Source: Gordionus sp. m RMFG-2023 (Eukaryota; Nematomorpha; Gordioida; Chordodea; Parachordodidae). Taken from it: a stretch of 64,000 bases of DNA. Positions within the stretch are counted from its first letter, which is position 1. Each line of letters opens with the position of its first letter. Positions 11,708 through 23,689 of the stretch are shown piece by piece. The translations under genes were made by a program, and so were the position numbers. The DNA lies in NCBI RefSeq assembly GCF_954871325.1, contig NC_088777.1, positions 40,649,366-40,713,365 of the forward strand. Direction: 5' to 3'. The notes beneath the pieces are model-generated. The model was not told the origin of the DNA, searched no databases, and worked only from the letters and a program-made list of their open reading frames with translations.

Positions 11708-13269
11708 CAGAGTTGTTAAACGCACTTTTAAAAGTAGCGCGCTACCCCTATCGCTATTTGTCAAAAAAAGTAGCTCACTATTAGCTCCTATTTTTTAAAA
11801 GTAGCTTTAGCTACTTTTTAAGCTACTTTTTATAAAAAAAATTTACAAACAAATTTTTTATTTTTTGCTTATAATGTTATTGTATAGTAAATCTAAATAT
11901 ATTAAAAATCAACATTTATAAATATCAAAATATAGTTAGTTTTGATTATAAAAAAAATTATGTAATAAAAATAAATATTTATGGTAATTTGCTGCATTTT
12001 AATAATAAAATCATTTCAATATTATCATCCCCAAGTCTAGAGCGACGATCAGAAGATATAAGTTTTACCTTATTAAATAATCTCTCGACACTAGCACTTG
12101 AGGGTAAGGGCGTATTTAATCTTATAAACATATTTTTAATAAAAGATAGATTATCAATAATTTTATTTGCAAGTACATCGTATGTCTGGCATCCTATTAT
12201 CATTTTGAGGGCTAATGCCACAGATCTTCTTTTTAAAGTTCTAGGGTCTAGCCAATGGCCTATGATTCCCAAACGAGCTCAAAAATATTTAATCAGATCA
12301 ATTTATAAATATAAATAAGTTTTTACCTTCTATTATGTGTTCAACTATCTCCCGTGGTACATATATATATCTCTGATAACTTTACTATTAGAGCATCTTT
12401 TATCATTTTAAAGTTATCTGCTATTTTATTCATTAGTGTCTGGCGGCATAAAATTGTTGTACCAGGAAATAGAGTTTTAATCATCATGGTAAATGATGGA
12501 TTATCAACTAAGGACATTGGCTGAACTGTATAAATTATAAAATCAACAATAACTTTATCAGCCAATTTCTGAGAAATATTGACATTTGCATTATTAATTT
12601 ATATGGTTTGAATTGAATTAGTCTTTTTGGATGTAAAGTCGCCTATACCAAAATTATTTAGATGTTTCTCCATTTCCTTAAAACTCATGAACAGTCTTAT
12701 AAAATAAATATTATTAGAAAGTAAAAGTGACAATTTACCTTTAGGTGCTTCTTGAGGTTATAGCTACTGGATTGATTTGAGGAAATATTTTTTTTTACAT
12801 TTTAAACAAATAAATTTGAAACCAGTTTTGGTTATATATTTATTTAAAAAAAATTTCAAATCTAGGGAATGGGAAATTTGTATTATAGCTATTAAGAACA
12901 TTTTCTTCCCTGGTATCTTCCATTTCATTAATATCATTGTCTGAATCACTTTCAAACGATTTGGATATCCATAGGCGATGACATTTTAAATTATTAACAC
13001 GTGATTTAGGTTTATAATACAAATGAAAATATAAATTACAAATTGAAATTAAAATTAAAATATAATTTCAAAATTAAATAATAAATCATAATTATGATAT
13101 TATATTTAAATTTTCATGTTTAAACTTACCTTCATTATATTTTTTTTAAAGTAGCAAAGTAGCGGCTACTTAGCAACTTTCAAATAAAGTAGCGAACTAA
13201 AAAATTAAATAATTACAAAAAAAGTAGCCGCTATTAGCTATAGCTACCAAAAAAGTTAGCGTGCTACTG
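11708..13269 (-). mobile_element. internally deleted hAT transposon
   Basis: The ends carry AGTAGCGCGCTAC-type subterminal words in inverted orientation, with CAG...CTG as the probable extremities. The same words flank a second remnant at 61.8-62.7 kb. No convincing target duplication was found. Between the ends are minus-strand pieces of a BED-finger hAT transposase. At about 1.56 kb it is shorter than an autonomous element, and the catalytic centre is missing. Confidence 0.75.
11979..13022 (-). pseudogene. hAT transposase remnant (BED finger plus hATC)
   Basis: Read on the minus strand, a BED-like finger (FICLKCKKK..., then a His-containing KKHLK stretch) lies at about 12725-12960 and ends at a plausible AAAG|GTAAATTG donor. 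An N-terminal helical part follows at about 12341-12690 (LVDNPSFTMMIKTLFPG). It breaks off at YICTTGDS, just before the catalytic core. The C-terminal dimerisation domain is at 11979-12200 (LPSSASVERLFNKVKLI, then RLGDDNIEMILLLK). The SASVERLF signature is diagnostic of hATC. The middle several hundred residues are gone, so the copy cannot be active. Confidence 0.8.
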
Positions 13270-13440
13270 ATATATAAATGGGATGCCTTATTAAAAAAAT
13301 ATTTAAAATTATCCTAAGGTAGTTTTTTTAAACTGTTTAAATGTGTCAAATGAAAAAAAAATACATCCTTCTACAACATATCCTTTAAGGTATACTTATA
13401 GATGATATGATAGGAAGGAAGGAATAAAATGTATATAAAT

Positions 13441-15163
13441 CAGAGACCTGCAGAGGTACCATTTGCACGGCCAAACCCGGCCCGGTTTTAAATTTTTTAG
13501 GCCCGGCCCGGATTTAAAAATTTAAGGCCCGGCCGTTCCGGATATTTTTTAAAAAATTTTTCGGAATTTTTTAAAATTATATTCGACCTGGTATATACAA
13601 AAATTCACCTATGAGGTATTTTACCATATTTTTCAGTGAGTAATCGCTTATTATTTAAAAAATACATGTAAAAAGCGAATATTTTGAGAATATTATATTG
13701 AATTTATAAAAATTATAAAACTGTTAGTTATAAAAATGGATATTTTGAGCATATACTATATTTTATATTGCATTTATAAAAATAAAACTAATATTCATAA
13801 AAATGGTAATAATATTTTGAGCATATACTATATTTTATATTGCATTTAAAAATAATAAAATTAATATTTAACTTATAAAATTGGAAAATATTTTGAGAAT
13901 ATAATATATTGTATTTAATTTACTATTTAATTTATAAAATAAAAATAAATCGCTATTTAAAAAATTCATGTATAATAAATAGTATTTTGAAAATATAATT
14001 AATTGCACAATATTAATATAATTTATTTTATTAAATTTTTAACAAACGAAGATAATTATATTATATAATATTGTAAAAAAAAATAATGAAAAATGTTGGA
14101 TTAAAAACTTTCATGACTCAAGGTAAATATAATAAATGCAATAAATATTTGACAGTTTGCAAAGTAAAAAACCAGCATGATTGACAAACCCTATACTCAA
14201 GAAAGATATTAAAAATTCACAAATTATCATGAAGAAAGAGAAGCATATCTACCTTTTCAGGATAAGATTACTTTTTCTTTCTTCAAGAATTCTCGTAGTG
14301 GAAAACGCTCACAGCTTGCACTTGAAGCAGGAATTGCCAATTTTGCTAAAATTGGAAATTCGCTTTGATGAGCCGCCTACCACTCTAACAAATTATCCAC
14401 CTTAAATGTTTCATCTATTTTTTTATTTATGTAATTATAATATTCATCATCGGGTATTGACATATTACCAGAATTACCATCGCCTCATTTGTCATAAAAC
14501 GATTCAGTTTGTTTAACAACAGTCGTAATTTGACTGGTCGATGGTATTTCATTTACTTCCTGAAATTTAATATAATCTTTTATATAGTTTTCCGTCATCT
14601 TGCGATCTGTCCCTGACTATATACGTAATTGCTTGAATTTGGGACAGAGAAAAAGAGAAATAAAATGATACTTGTGTAAAACAAATTTTTCAATTAAAAA
14701 ATGCTTTATATTAAGTAAAATCAATTTTATTTCTCCTTTTTCGCTTTGAAAGTTATAGCGAACTTCAAGAAGTGATATTCCTTTATTTGATTGTTTTGGT
14801 AAAATATATTCTAAAAATTTAGATATGAATTATAAAAAAATATATTAATACTTTGAATAAATTTGCAGGAAATTAATAATTAGATCGATCTGTGGGTGTT
14901 AGGTAGTGTTAACCATCACCCAATATTATATTAATCATAACTATAATATAATATAATCTTATAACCATTAACTCATAATGTAAAAATTTTTATAAAAAAT
15001 ATTAAGGCCCGGCCCGGATATATTTTTAAAAAAAATTTTTTAGGCACGGCCCGGATTTAAAAAAATTTTTTTAGGCCCAGCCCGGCCCGGGTATATTTAA
15101 AAAATTTAAAATACGGCCCGGCCAGGTCCGGGCCGGGCTTAGGGCCGGGCCTGCAGGTCTCTG
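13441..15163. mobile_element. 1.7-kb non-autonomous hAT element
   Basis: Perfect 13-bp ends CAGAGACCTGCAG...CTGCAGGTCTCTG are flanked by the perfect 8-bp duplication ATATAAAT (13433-13440 and 15164-15171). Next to each end is a G+C-rich block of repeated GGCCCGG words, inverted with respect to each other. The 1.4-kb A+T interior has no recognisable transposase. The intact duplication suggests a fairly young insertion. It appears to sit in an intron of, or just downstream of, the candidate minus-strand gene at 15.2-15.9 kb. Confidence 0.92.
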
Positions 15164-15244
15164 ATATAAATAAAGTTGCATACAAAATTTGAAGATAAAA
15201 TATTTGATAAATTTATATACTATAAAATGTTTAAGAATAATTAC

Positions 15245-15899
15245 TTTATTCGGTAAAATTTTCTTTCTATATTTTCGTTTAACCCTATGTTTAACATCAG
15301 AAGTTGTTGGTGCCGACTTATCAGCTATATTTGTAAAAAAACTGATATTATATAGATTCAAATAAACATTATGTAAAAGATGATTTAGGCATGCACATGT
15401 TCCAATTGAAATTAGGAGTGATTCACACTTTTTTTGTGATGTCACTAGATGTTATAAAAAAAATGGTCCTATTATATAACATTAACTTATGTAAAAATAA
15501 ATTATCGCACCCACAAAAATATGAAAGGGCTAAAAATTTTTAAAAAAAAGAACCGTGATCTATTTCAAGTGTTGTAGGGGTGAGATCATTGTCGTGATCT
15601 TCGAATGATATATTAGTGATGACGATATTTCTATCTTCCCATTTTTGGCAGAGCTCCTTGAATTCCGTGATCATTTCAATGTCAGTGAAAGGTAGGTAAA
15701 CTGTTCCAAACCTTATCCTATCTTCTTTAGCATTGCCACTCTCTTCTTTCATGTTGATTTCGCTATCCTCTTTCGTTTTGTTTTCATTATTTTCTTTGAC
15801 CTGTTCTTTGTTAAGCAAATCATTATCGGCAGATTTTTGGATACTCTCTTCGATCGTGGGTTCAGTGGGTAGTGAGAAATTTAAGGATTCCAAATAACC
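15245..15899 (-). CDS. candidate host gene, two internal exons
   Basis: Exon A (15554-15899) encodes about 115 residues with no ATG at its start, so it is probably internal: a Glu/Asn/Lys-rich segment (NKEQVKENNENKTKEDSEIN), then a more ordered part (FGTVYLPFTDIEMITEFKEL). Exon B (15245-15444) gives a hydrophobic helix-like stretch (LISIGTCACLNHLLHNVYL) and a basic tail (VKHRVKRKYRKK). The join works in phase: one base at CACG|GTTCTT completes a Val codon after an ATCTAG acceptor. Exon B ends at AAA|GTAATT. No family is recognised, and start and end exons were not found. The hAT at 13441-15163 lies directly beyond exon B. Coding-like composition is the main support. Confidence 0.4.
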
Positions 15900-15949
15900 C
15901 TTTAATTATAAAATAAATATTAGAAAAGTTAATAAAATATAAAAATTTC

Positions 15950-16440
15950 TCTGGTTGTCAGCCGAGAAATATAGGATGTCAAATTATTTTGGGTCCAATC
16001 CGTGACCCGGATTTTTATAATCATTTTACGGTCCAGCCCGTTTTAAATTTAATATTTAAATAATTTTGATTACATTTTCTAAATGGTTTCAAATTTATAA
16101 AAAATAAGATTTAAAGCAATCTGTGTTTCCAGTCTCAGCTTTCCAGTTCTTTATATATTTTTCCAATTTTTTCTCTAATTCTAAAATAAAAATTGTTTTA
16201 TTCTTTTCATATTTGGTTATCGTTAATCTTAATTGTCATCAAGTTAATATAATTAAAGCTAATAAATAATACTTTTAAATCAAATCTGGAATCTAAGGGT
16301 TTCACAGAGTTGGAGCGCAAAATTTTTTTGGTTTTATCCACAAAGCTAACTTCACAATAACCTTTAAATTAAATGAGAGTATAAAATGAAAGTAGTTTAT
16401 TTATAAATTAGTGTGTATTATAAATAGATCAATGTGTTAT
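15950..16440. other. intergenic A+T sequence with degenerate repeats
   Basis: It contains short GACCCGG/CAGCCCG words near 15995-16040 of the kind seen in the G+C-rich repeat families. No gene, RNA or clear element boundary is visible. Confidence 0.35.
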
Positions 16441-16442
16441 TT

Positions 16443-16905
16443 TTAGTGATAAACTGCTCGATTTAACCACTTTTAAAGACGGCCACATCAAGATTTTAGC
16501 CAAAATAATATTATCTAAGCTCGAAATTTCGGGGATAGATGTGCAAACCTTTCTGCCATCCATGAGCCTTGGGTAATATTTTGGGCTAAAATTTTGCATT
16601 ATATGTTTTTTTTAAAACGAATAAATAGAACCATTTAACAAAGCCAATTAATTTTTCGATAGCCTACTCTATAATTTTAGAAAATTTAGCTATGAACTTT
16701 TGAATTAATTTTAATCTACATTTCCATATATTTATGACTCAAATGTTAATATGAAAAAATTATCGGAAATTTATATGGTAGATCATTTTACACATGCGGG
16801 AATATATTTATGGTAAAATCAGACTTTTAAAATTTAAAAAAACGAGTTCAATAAACGATTTAAAGCTGAAAAAAATATTGACGCTAATAATAGCATATAT
16901 ATATG
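16443..16905. repeat. two decayed MITE remnants side by side
   Basis: 16443-16605 matches the TAGTGTTGTTAAACGGCTCG family (GCTCGATTTAACC...CTAAGCTCGAAATTTCG) found intact at 38703-38925. About 16600-16905 matches the right half of the family A element at 4262-4632 (AAAATTTAAAAAAACGAG). Both are diverged and lack clear ends. Confidence 0.55.
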
Positions 16906-17322
16906 TGTATTTATTTTTTAAACTGAAAAATATTTTAGAAGACAAATTATTAAAGATTTGACTAAACTAAGTATCCTCATACACTATAAATCATCGAATT
17001 AACAAATAATTAAAAAATGGCATATTTAGCATCAGGGTAATCTGGGAAATGCAAAAGTAGTATTAAAAAAATGTATAGATAAATGTTATAAAAAAAATAT
17101 TTTGTAAAAATTCTATTAAACCGCGAATCTACCCAATATTCGTTAATTAGTAAGAGAAAAATAAGGAAAACATGTTCTAGAATATGGAAACGTAAATATT
17201 CGAAAATCAAATTAATTGGTAGCAAAACAAAAATAAAATCATGCTAAGGCCATATCCAGGCAGAATGTTTTTCAAAGCGGGTTTTGGGTAATGTTACCAG
17301 CAATTTTTTTTATTATTTGAAC

Positions 17323-17500
17323 CTACGATTCATAAGAAATATGGGTAGATGTACAACTGGCAACAAATAAAGTCTGCTGTAAACAAATGGTAAAAACTTC
17401 AAATGTGGTCCCCTCTTCATTTTGACCATCTCGTTGTGTTGACCGTATTACTTCGATCCCTTGAGTAGTTACTATAGTTTTTACTATTGATTCATACGTA
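17323..17500 (-). CDS. candidate host coding exon, unrecognised
   Basis: A 58-codon open stretch ends at TAG 17323-17325. It begins after a CGTAAG acceptor, or is joined upstream by a very short intron. Composition is strikingly unlike the A+T background (TTQGIEVIRSTQRDGQNEEG, then TFEVFTICLQQTLF). Upstream (17530-17630) more than one minus-strand frame is open, so linkage is ambiguous. One frame joins in phase through a 25-nt GT...AG gap, which would be an exceptionally short intron. No domain is recognised. It could equally be a single decayed exon. Confidence 0.3.
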
Positions 17501-17639
17501 CTTACGAATTAACCTTATATATTACCTTAAGTTTAATTTTCTGACATTTATTTTTGTCGATTTTTTTCCGGGTTTTCCATTGTTTCGGTAGGAAAACTAC
17601 GAATGCTTTGAGTGGAAAATTTATTTATTTTATAAACTT

Positions 17640-18660
17640 GAAGAATACTAATAAATTATAAGTCATTATAGAAGATTAAACTTTAACTATATAAGAATAC
17701 AAAAAACAAATGTCGCCATTATTATAATCCTCATATTAAATTACCTTTATATTTTAATATTTTATTATACATGATTATCAACACATTCCTTATAATTAAT
17801 AAAGTTTATAATAACATAATTATATCTTTTATTATCCAATCATAAATCATCTTGACATTTTTCTATAGTATAATATTTTGTAAGCCTTCCTTTTATTTTA
17901 AATAAAAATTTTGAACGTGAACGTATTTCATTCTTCTTTTTTTTTAAAAAATACGTTCTTTTTAACGTTCATTTAATTAAAAAAGTGAAAATTTTTATTT
18001 TAAAATATGTTTTAATACAAATATTAAATCCAAAAGGTATATAGTATTGAACATAGCTCGATTTAAACGATTTCAAAAACAACTAACCCAAGATTTTAGT
18101 CAAAAAAAATCGGCAAGCCAGGAGATTAAGGTCATAAATAGCAGAAAAACTTAGGCAACTATTCGTAAAATCTTGAAGATTATGCAATAAATCTTGATTT
18201 ACGAGCTGCTTGATGTTATTATATTATGCATTTATTATTTTTTTTATATTACACGTATTTTAAAAAATATATTATAGATATGAATGAACGCGATCATGAA
18301 TTCGAACGCGTTCCTCTTTTTTGCAAATACATTTTAAACGCAAACGGATTCAATTTTATACTAATAAACGATGGTCAGCGAACCATATCGTTTTTTTTGA
18401 AAATAATTATAGCACTACAAAAACCGATAATAATATTAATTTCTTTAAAAATATCATTTATAATATGAGGTCAGTTAAATAAAATAATTTATACTGGATT
18501 AATTCAATAATTAAATAATGTAAATTAAACATTAAATTTTAATATATTATATAAATGATTGTTTCAATATTTTGTGATATAAAAAAATTATATAAAATGG
18601 ATAATATTATTTCGCAAGTTGGGGTTATTTACCCACAAATTTTGATTTATATATTTCCGA
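17640..18660. other. A+T-rich intergenic stretch with repeat remnants
   Basis: Contains GAACGT-rich words (17910-17970, 18280-18320) shared with the 3.1-4.0-kb repeat. A decayed copy of the TTAAACGGCTCG MITE family lies at about 18052-18215. No supported gene. Confidence 0.4.
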
Positions 18661-18665
18661 AGTAG

Positions 18666-19140
18666 CATTAGGGGTGTACCGGTATTTTTAACGTATGAGA
18701 TCGGGTAATTTTTTGCCTTTTGAAATATCGGTATCAGCCGATATTATTAAATTTACCGATATGGTCCGATAAAATAACCGATATTATTAAATTTGCCGAT
18801 ATGGTCCGATAAAATGACCTTTTAATTGAAATTTTAAATTTATTAATAATTAAGAAAATATATTTATAAAAAATTTTAAAAAATCTCAACAATTACATTA
18901 CATTAGCTATAAATAAACTAGTTGGGATTAAAATAGAAAGATGGATCAAAAAAATTACAACGATTTTACTATATAAATAAATGATCAATATTTATATACT
19001 TTTACATTGGTGAGATGAGTATAGTATAATTGAATAAATATAAAATGATATAGTCAAAAAATCAGATTCTAAATATCGGATCGATAATCGGCCATTATCA
19101 ATTTAATATCAGCAATATTAGATCGGCCTCCAAAAAGTGG
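18666..19140. repeat. repeat with CCGATATGGTCCGATAAAAT words
   Basis: A 54-57-bp segment containing GATATGGTCCGATAAAAT is tandemly duplicated at about 18760-18820. TATCGGT/ACCGATA words occur at both sides of the region. Likely a decayed non-autonomous element; no ends were defined. Confidence 0.4.
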
Positions 19141-19148
19141 TATAGGTA

Positions 19149-19528
19149 AGAGGTCTGCATTGAGGGGGGGTTTTAACCCCCTGCCAGCCGATACTTCAGA
19201 CGGGAGCGTTCAAGTTTTTGGAAATATTTTCAACATTGGGCGGGTAGCGGGCTTAAAAAATAAGTAATGGCGGTCGTGGGCGGGTGAATTTAAATATTTT
19301 TTAAGGAAAATGAGCAGAACAGACTTAAGTTATTAAAAATACTAGTTTTATTTAATTAAAAATACATTAAAATAAATGAATAAACCAAACCAGCCTTAAA
19401 ATAATTTCTAAAGATTAGGCTGGCAGGCGGGTTAAACAAAATTGGATATTTAAAAAATATTATAGAGCGGAGGGCGGGTTAAAAAAATTCCCAAACAACG
19501 AGTGGGCGGGTTTTTAGTGTAGACCACT
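19149..19528. repeat. 380-bp G+C-rich repeat with inverted ends
   Basis: Left AGAGGTCTGCATTGAGG and right TTAGTGTAGACCACT are imperfect inverted repeats. Between them GGGCGGGTT/GGGCGGGTAG words recur. Resembles the GGCC-rich hAT-like elements elsewhere in the window. No exact duplication was found. Confidence 0.45.
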
Positions 19529-19539
19529 AGTATGCCTAT

Positions 19540-20520
19540 CGTCCCGTAGTATCGAATTAGGATTATGTTTATACCTTTTGTCGCCTTACAAACAGGTGAA
19601 AAAAGGTGTTTATCATTTACGGCCTATTTTAACTGAATTTAGTCCAAATATTATCTGTTTTGCAAGCTAGTTACCATTTTTTAATAATTAACCCAGCATT
19701 AAAGTACAAAGTTAGACTGCCATCTTGTTTTACTTTCTAATGATAGTTAATAGGGAAATTGATTATTGGGATTTAAAATTTTGATCATATTATTAGGGAG
19801 TTGTCAGAATTATCAAGAGCCCAATATAAAAATGTACTGTATATCAATTAATCAGTTGGAACATCATATAAATGGATCTTTCAACACACATTTACTGCCC
19901 ATATTTTCAAAATTATAGCAAATTATAAAATATAGCCAAAATAATTCAAAATAACAAAATTTTAAAAGTGTGGACAGGGTGATAGAATAACCAAAATTTA
20001 ATATGTTCAGGAATTAAATCTATAAAAAAAAGCCAGGTTTAAAAATCGAAAAAAATTATGGCCAGAATTTAAATTAGACCACATTGAAATTAGACCACGT
20101 CTAATTGATTAAAACAAATTGTGATTTAAATTGGTAGATTTATCATAATTTAATAAAATAAATACCGTTTTTCAGATTTATCAATTAGATTATTTTAAAT
20201 AAAAATAAATATTTTATTTATAAAAAAAGTGAATAAATTACTAATGGCTAAATTTTAATGGTCACACATGCATCATTGATTTTTAAAAGCTTAAAACTAA
20301 GATAAAAGGATAGAATAGATATTTGTTGTAATGTAAAACTAGAGTAAGTATAAATTTATATTGTTGATTCAAATTCTGTAATGATTTCTCCTTTGAGAAT
20401 AAATCAAATTAATTTAAAAACCAAATCCATTTTATATTTTTTTTGTTTTGGTTTAATTTTTGATTGTATATAAAAATTAAATTATATAATATTAATAAAA
20501 AGAAACAAAATTTAATTTGT
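19540..20520. other. intergenic stretch, nothing supported
   Basis: Moderately A+T-rich, with no frame, repeat or RNA structure that can be supported. Confidence 0.4.
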
Positions 20521-20527
20521 CTTATTC

Positions 20528-20960
20528 TAGTGTTGGTGAAAGGCTCAATTTAGCCAATTTAAAAATGGTTAACTGAATATGTTAGCCAGAAGTAATTGTT
20601 CAAGCTTGAAAATTTTACCCATAGATGAGAGGTGTGGACTTATAGAGGCTTGGCTTAGGTGATAATATTTTGGTCAACATTTTGATTTAGCTATTTCCAA
20701 AAATTGGCTAAATTAGTGTTGTTAAACGGCTCAATTTGAGTCAATTTAAACACCCAACTCAATATTTTAGCCAGAATTATATTGTCTAAGCCTCAAGATT
20801 TTGTTAAGAGATGTTCAAACCTTTGTGCCACCTATGAGCAAAATCTTAAGGCTTGCATAATAAATTTACTAATAAAATATTGAGTTAACTATTTTTAAAA
20901 ATCGGCTCAAAATGAGGTGTTTAACAACACTAGGCTAAATTGAATTGTTTAACAATACAT
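20528..20960. repeat. MITE interrupted by a younger MITE of the same family
   Basis: Outer copy: starts near TAGTGTTGGTGAAAGGCTC (20528) and ends near GTTTAACAATACA. It is diverged, and its own duplication is not recognisable. It is split exactly at the target duplication of the inner copy. Confidence 0.75.
20714..20932. mobile_element. 219-bp hAT-type MITE, inner copy
   Basis: Ends TAGTGTTGTTAAACGGCTCA...TGTTTAACAACACTA are flanked by the perfect 8-bp duplication GGCTAAAT (20706-20713 and 20933-20940). The target is the subterminal part of an older copy of the same family. There is no coding capacity. Confidence 0.92.
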
Positions 20961-21850
20961 TTAGCTATAATCATTGCCCACATTTTATGTATGGTGATTT
21001 TTTGAAAAATAAAATAAATTCAAATCATTCAAGTTATTTATCTTTTTATGTCACTGTAAATATTGGATAAATATTTATTATTGGATCAATTTTGATTGGC
21101 AAATATCAGATCTAAAAAATTTATGGGTTTATAAAAGAAAAAACATATTCTGAATACAATATTAATTTATTTGGACAAAAAAGATGAGATATTTTTAATG
21201 AATCATCTTGAAATTTTTACTGTGCATTTTCTAGATAAAGTTTACATGACAAACATATTTATATTTTTTGGAATTTTGGGAGTGTTCATAGTTTATTCAA
21301 AAATAATAATTTTAGATTTTTTGAGAATTTTTTCATTTTTTTAACTTTATATTTGCATTTTTTAAATAATATTTAATTGTCAGATGTAATACATTTTTTA
21401 TTAACAAGTATCAGTAGTTAATAAAAAATTGATTTTTTTCAAACTTACCTTTTCATTTTTATAACTGTTAAATTATGATTGCATTTTCTAGATAATCAAT
21501 CCTAGATATGATTCCAATTTTAAACATTTTTACAATCTATTTGTTTGCTAATTAGCAAGGATTTATAATTAGTCAAACATCATTAATGAAAATAAATATA
21601 AATAGTTTATTTAAAACCTATTATTGCTATTATATATTTTTTTTAGCTTCAATAAGTGGTTGGATATAAAATATTAATTTTAAAAACCTATCTACTGTCT
21701 AATCAAATATTTAAAAAAAATTAATACTACGTGAAAAATCTTTACCAAATAAATATTATAATACATGATTTAATTAGATAAAACTTTTTAAGATCAAAAA
21801 ATAAATATTCAATTTTCTCACTTATATAATCATATAAATATTTATAAGAT

Positions 21851-22402
21851 TAATAATAACAATTCTTTTCACCTATTTTCCCATCTGGATTTATGCTTGT
21901 TATTTTTCCAGGAGTATATTGAAACTTTACAGACCATCTTGCTAAAACTCTATCTCCCAATTCTAATTCCTAAAATAATTATTTAAATTATTAATTTCGA
22001 TACTGCTTTATAAAAAATTAGATATATATTTACTTTTGTAATCTGAAAAAACCCATTTTTTATTTTGTTAGATATTGGTCTGATTCTTTCATTATCTAAT
22101 GATAACCATTCATCATATTTATTATTCCACCCTTTGAAATGAATAAGAATTTTTCTGGCCTCCTTTTTGTAATCAATAACTTTGGCAATATACCTAATTG
22201 AAGATATGATTTATATTCAAATTATATAATCAAATTTATAGAATCAAATTTAAATATACCAATGATCGCCATCCCTTGCTTCAATATAAGATCCCTTCTT
22301 AATTGAATTATCAATTGAGAGAGTATTTTCTTCTAAATTATTAAAAAATTAAATAATAATTGCACTAATATTAAATTTATATTAACCTTTGTGCTGATCC
22401 AT
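21851..22402 (-). CDS. PHF20-like tandem Tudor protein (short or partial)
   Basis: Four exons by GT-AG rules with matching phases: 22387-22402 (ATG, MDQHK), 22260-22332, 22034-22193 and 21851-21969. They give about 122 residues. Tudor 1 spans about residues 19-70, with DHWYIAKVIDYKK, then KILIHFKGWNNKYDEW and IRP. Tudor 2 starts near residue 86 (LGDRVLARWSV, YTPGKITSINPDGKI). This order and the HFxxWxxxYDEW signature match the paired Tudors of PHF20/PHF20L1, nuclear readers of methylated lysine in NSL/MOF acetyltransferase complexes. The reading frame stops soon after DGKI. A good ATAG|GTGAAA donor at 21873 suggests the gene continues, but no later exons (zinc finger, PHD) were recognised. 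It is therefore either a minimal Tudor protein or a truncated copy. The LINE 3' end lies about 110 bp upstream. Confidence 0.8.
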
Positions 22403-22514
22403 ATCAGTTATAGATAGGATAAGCTAAACTTCTCCAATAATAAAGTGATAGACATTTATCTTAAAAGTTTGGTCTTGTACATCAAATTTTTAATTAGAAG
22501 TTGACATTTTTAGT

Positions 22515-23465
22515 AAAGCTATTTTTTTCTTCTTTGAAAAACAGTTTTGAGTTAAATTTTTAATACGAATATATTTATTATTTTAAGATATAATACACCA
22601 ACTAGAAGTGGTGCGACAATAATATATAAAATTTTAATTATTTTCATCATATCACTCTGGTTCTTATTTTATAGTTCAAATCATTTCTAATATAGCTTCC
22701 TTGCCGTGTAAATAACTCAAAACTTCAATATATTTGCATCTTCTAAAGATTTTTACTGTTTTAGTTTTATCAATTTATCTAACATAATAATTCTGACATG
22801 GGTTACCATCGTAGTGTCATGGCTATGACGGCAAATTAACAGCATCTATTATTTGTGTGGCTATGTAATTTAAGATTACTAGCTGCTGAGAGCATATGAT
22901 TGCATATTTTAGATAAGCAATAATGGTCAACTGTGTAGTCGTTTATATATCATTAAAAATGAAAGATAATCTTTTAGAAATTTAATATCTTACAAAAATT
23001 TTCTCGATTACTTATCTAGCTTCCATAATGTCATCTAAGAGGAAGCTCTAGCCACTTTATAGTTTTATGATTTAAATTGGTCGTTTATATTCTCTTCTTC
23101 AAGAATTGTTGATTTGGTTAGGCCTATAAATTTTTCCTTATTAGGTCCATTTTGTAAAACTGTCTAAAATGGTAACAGAGAGTTATATTAGTTTCATGGC
23201 CATTTGTAAATGTAACTTGCTAGAATTATATAGCCTTATGTGGTTTTTAAAAATAATTATCAGAGGCATATGTATGAATTAATTAACCTTTTTATCATTT
23301 GTAATTCTTTACGCAAAATCTTTTTATATCAGCAATCGAAAATATTTATACTGTAATAAATAGATTTTGTATTAAAAAGTATTATTTTTAGAAATGTCTT
23401 GTATTGTTTTAATTATTTATATGCTAGTTTATTTTGTATGCAAAATATTATAAATGACAAAATAT
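22515..23465 (-). mobile_element. LINE 3' region, part 1 (left of the MULE)
   Basis: This segment is homologous over its length to about 59690-60950 (shared text such as CCAACTAGA-GTG-TGCGA and TATATGCTAGTTTATTTTGTA). In both copies it lies 3' of the same reverse-transcriptase C-terminus on the minus strand, so it is read as the LINE's 3' untranslated part. The 6-kb MULE was inserted at its right edge. Confidence 0.7.
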
Positions 23466-23689
23466 GGGAGATGATAGACTTACGCCAAATGGCGTATTAG
23501 CAAGAAATAAAAGTTATATTTTTTCTTATTTATACGCATTTTCCGAATCGATAAAAAAGTTACAAAATTTAACGAATCATTTAAAATTTGTATTTATAAT
23601 AAAATGGAGTATAAATAATATCGTGGACGAAATTTAGTAAACTATAAATCAATATAAAAATTTAAAATACATAAATCTTTATATATCAG

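Noticed and set aside
13022-15071. Frames inside the hAT element at 13441-15163 as host genes
   Set aside because: The element interior shows no domain and the frames end at the G+C-rich inverted blocks; transposon sequence, not host.
17010-17225. 71-codon minus-strand hydrophobic frame
   Set aside because: Phe/Ile/Leu/Tyr-rich text of the kind A+T sequence gives by chance, without splice or family support.
18226-18468. 80-codon plus-strand frame
   Set aside because: Lies in a GAACG-rich repeat remnant; composition is explained by repeat words and A+T bias.
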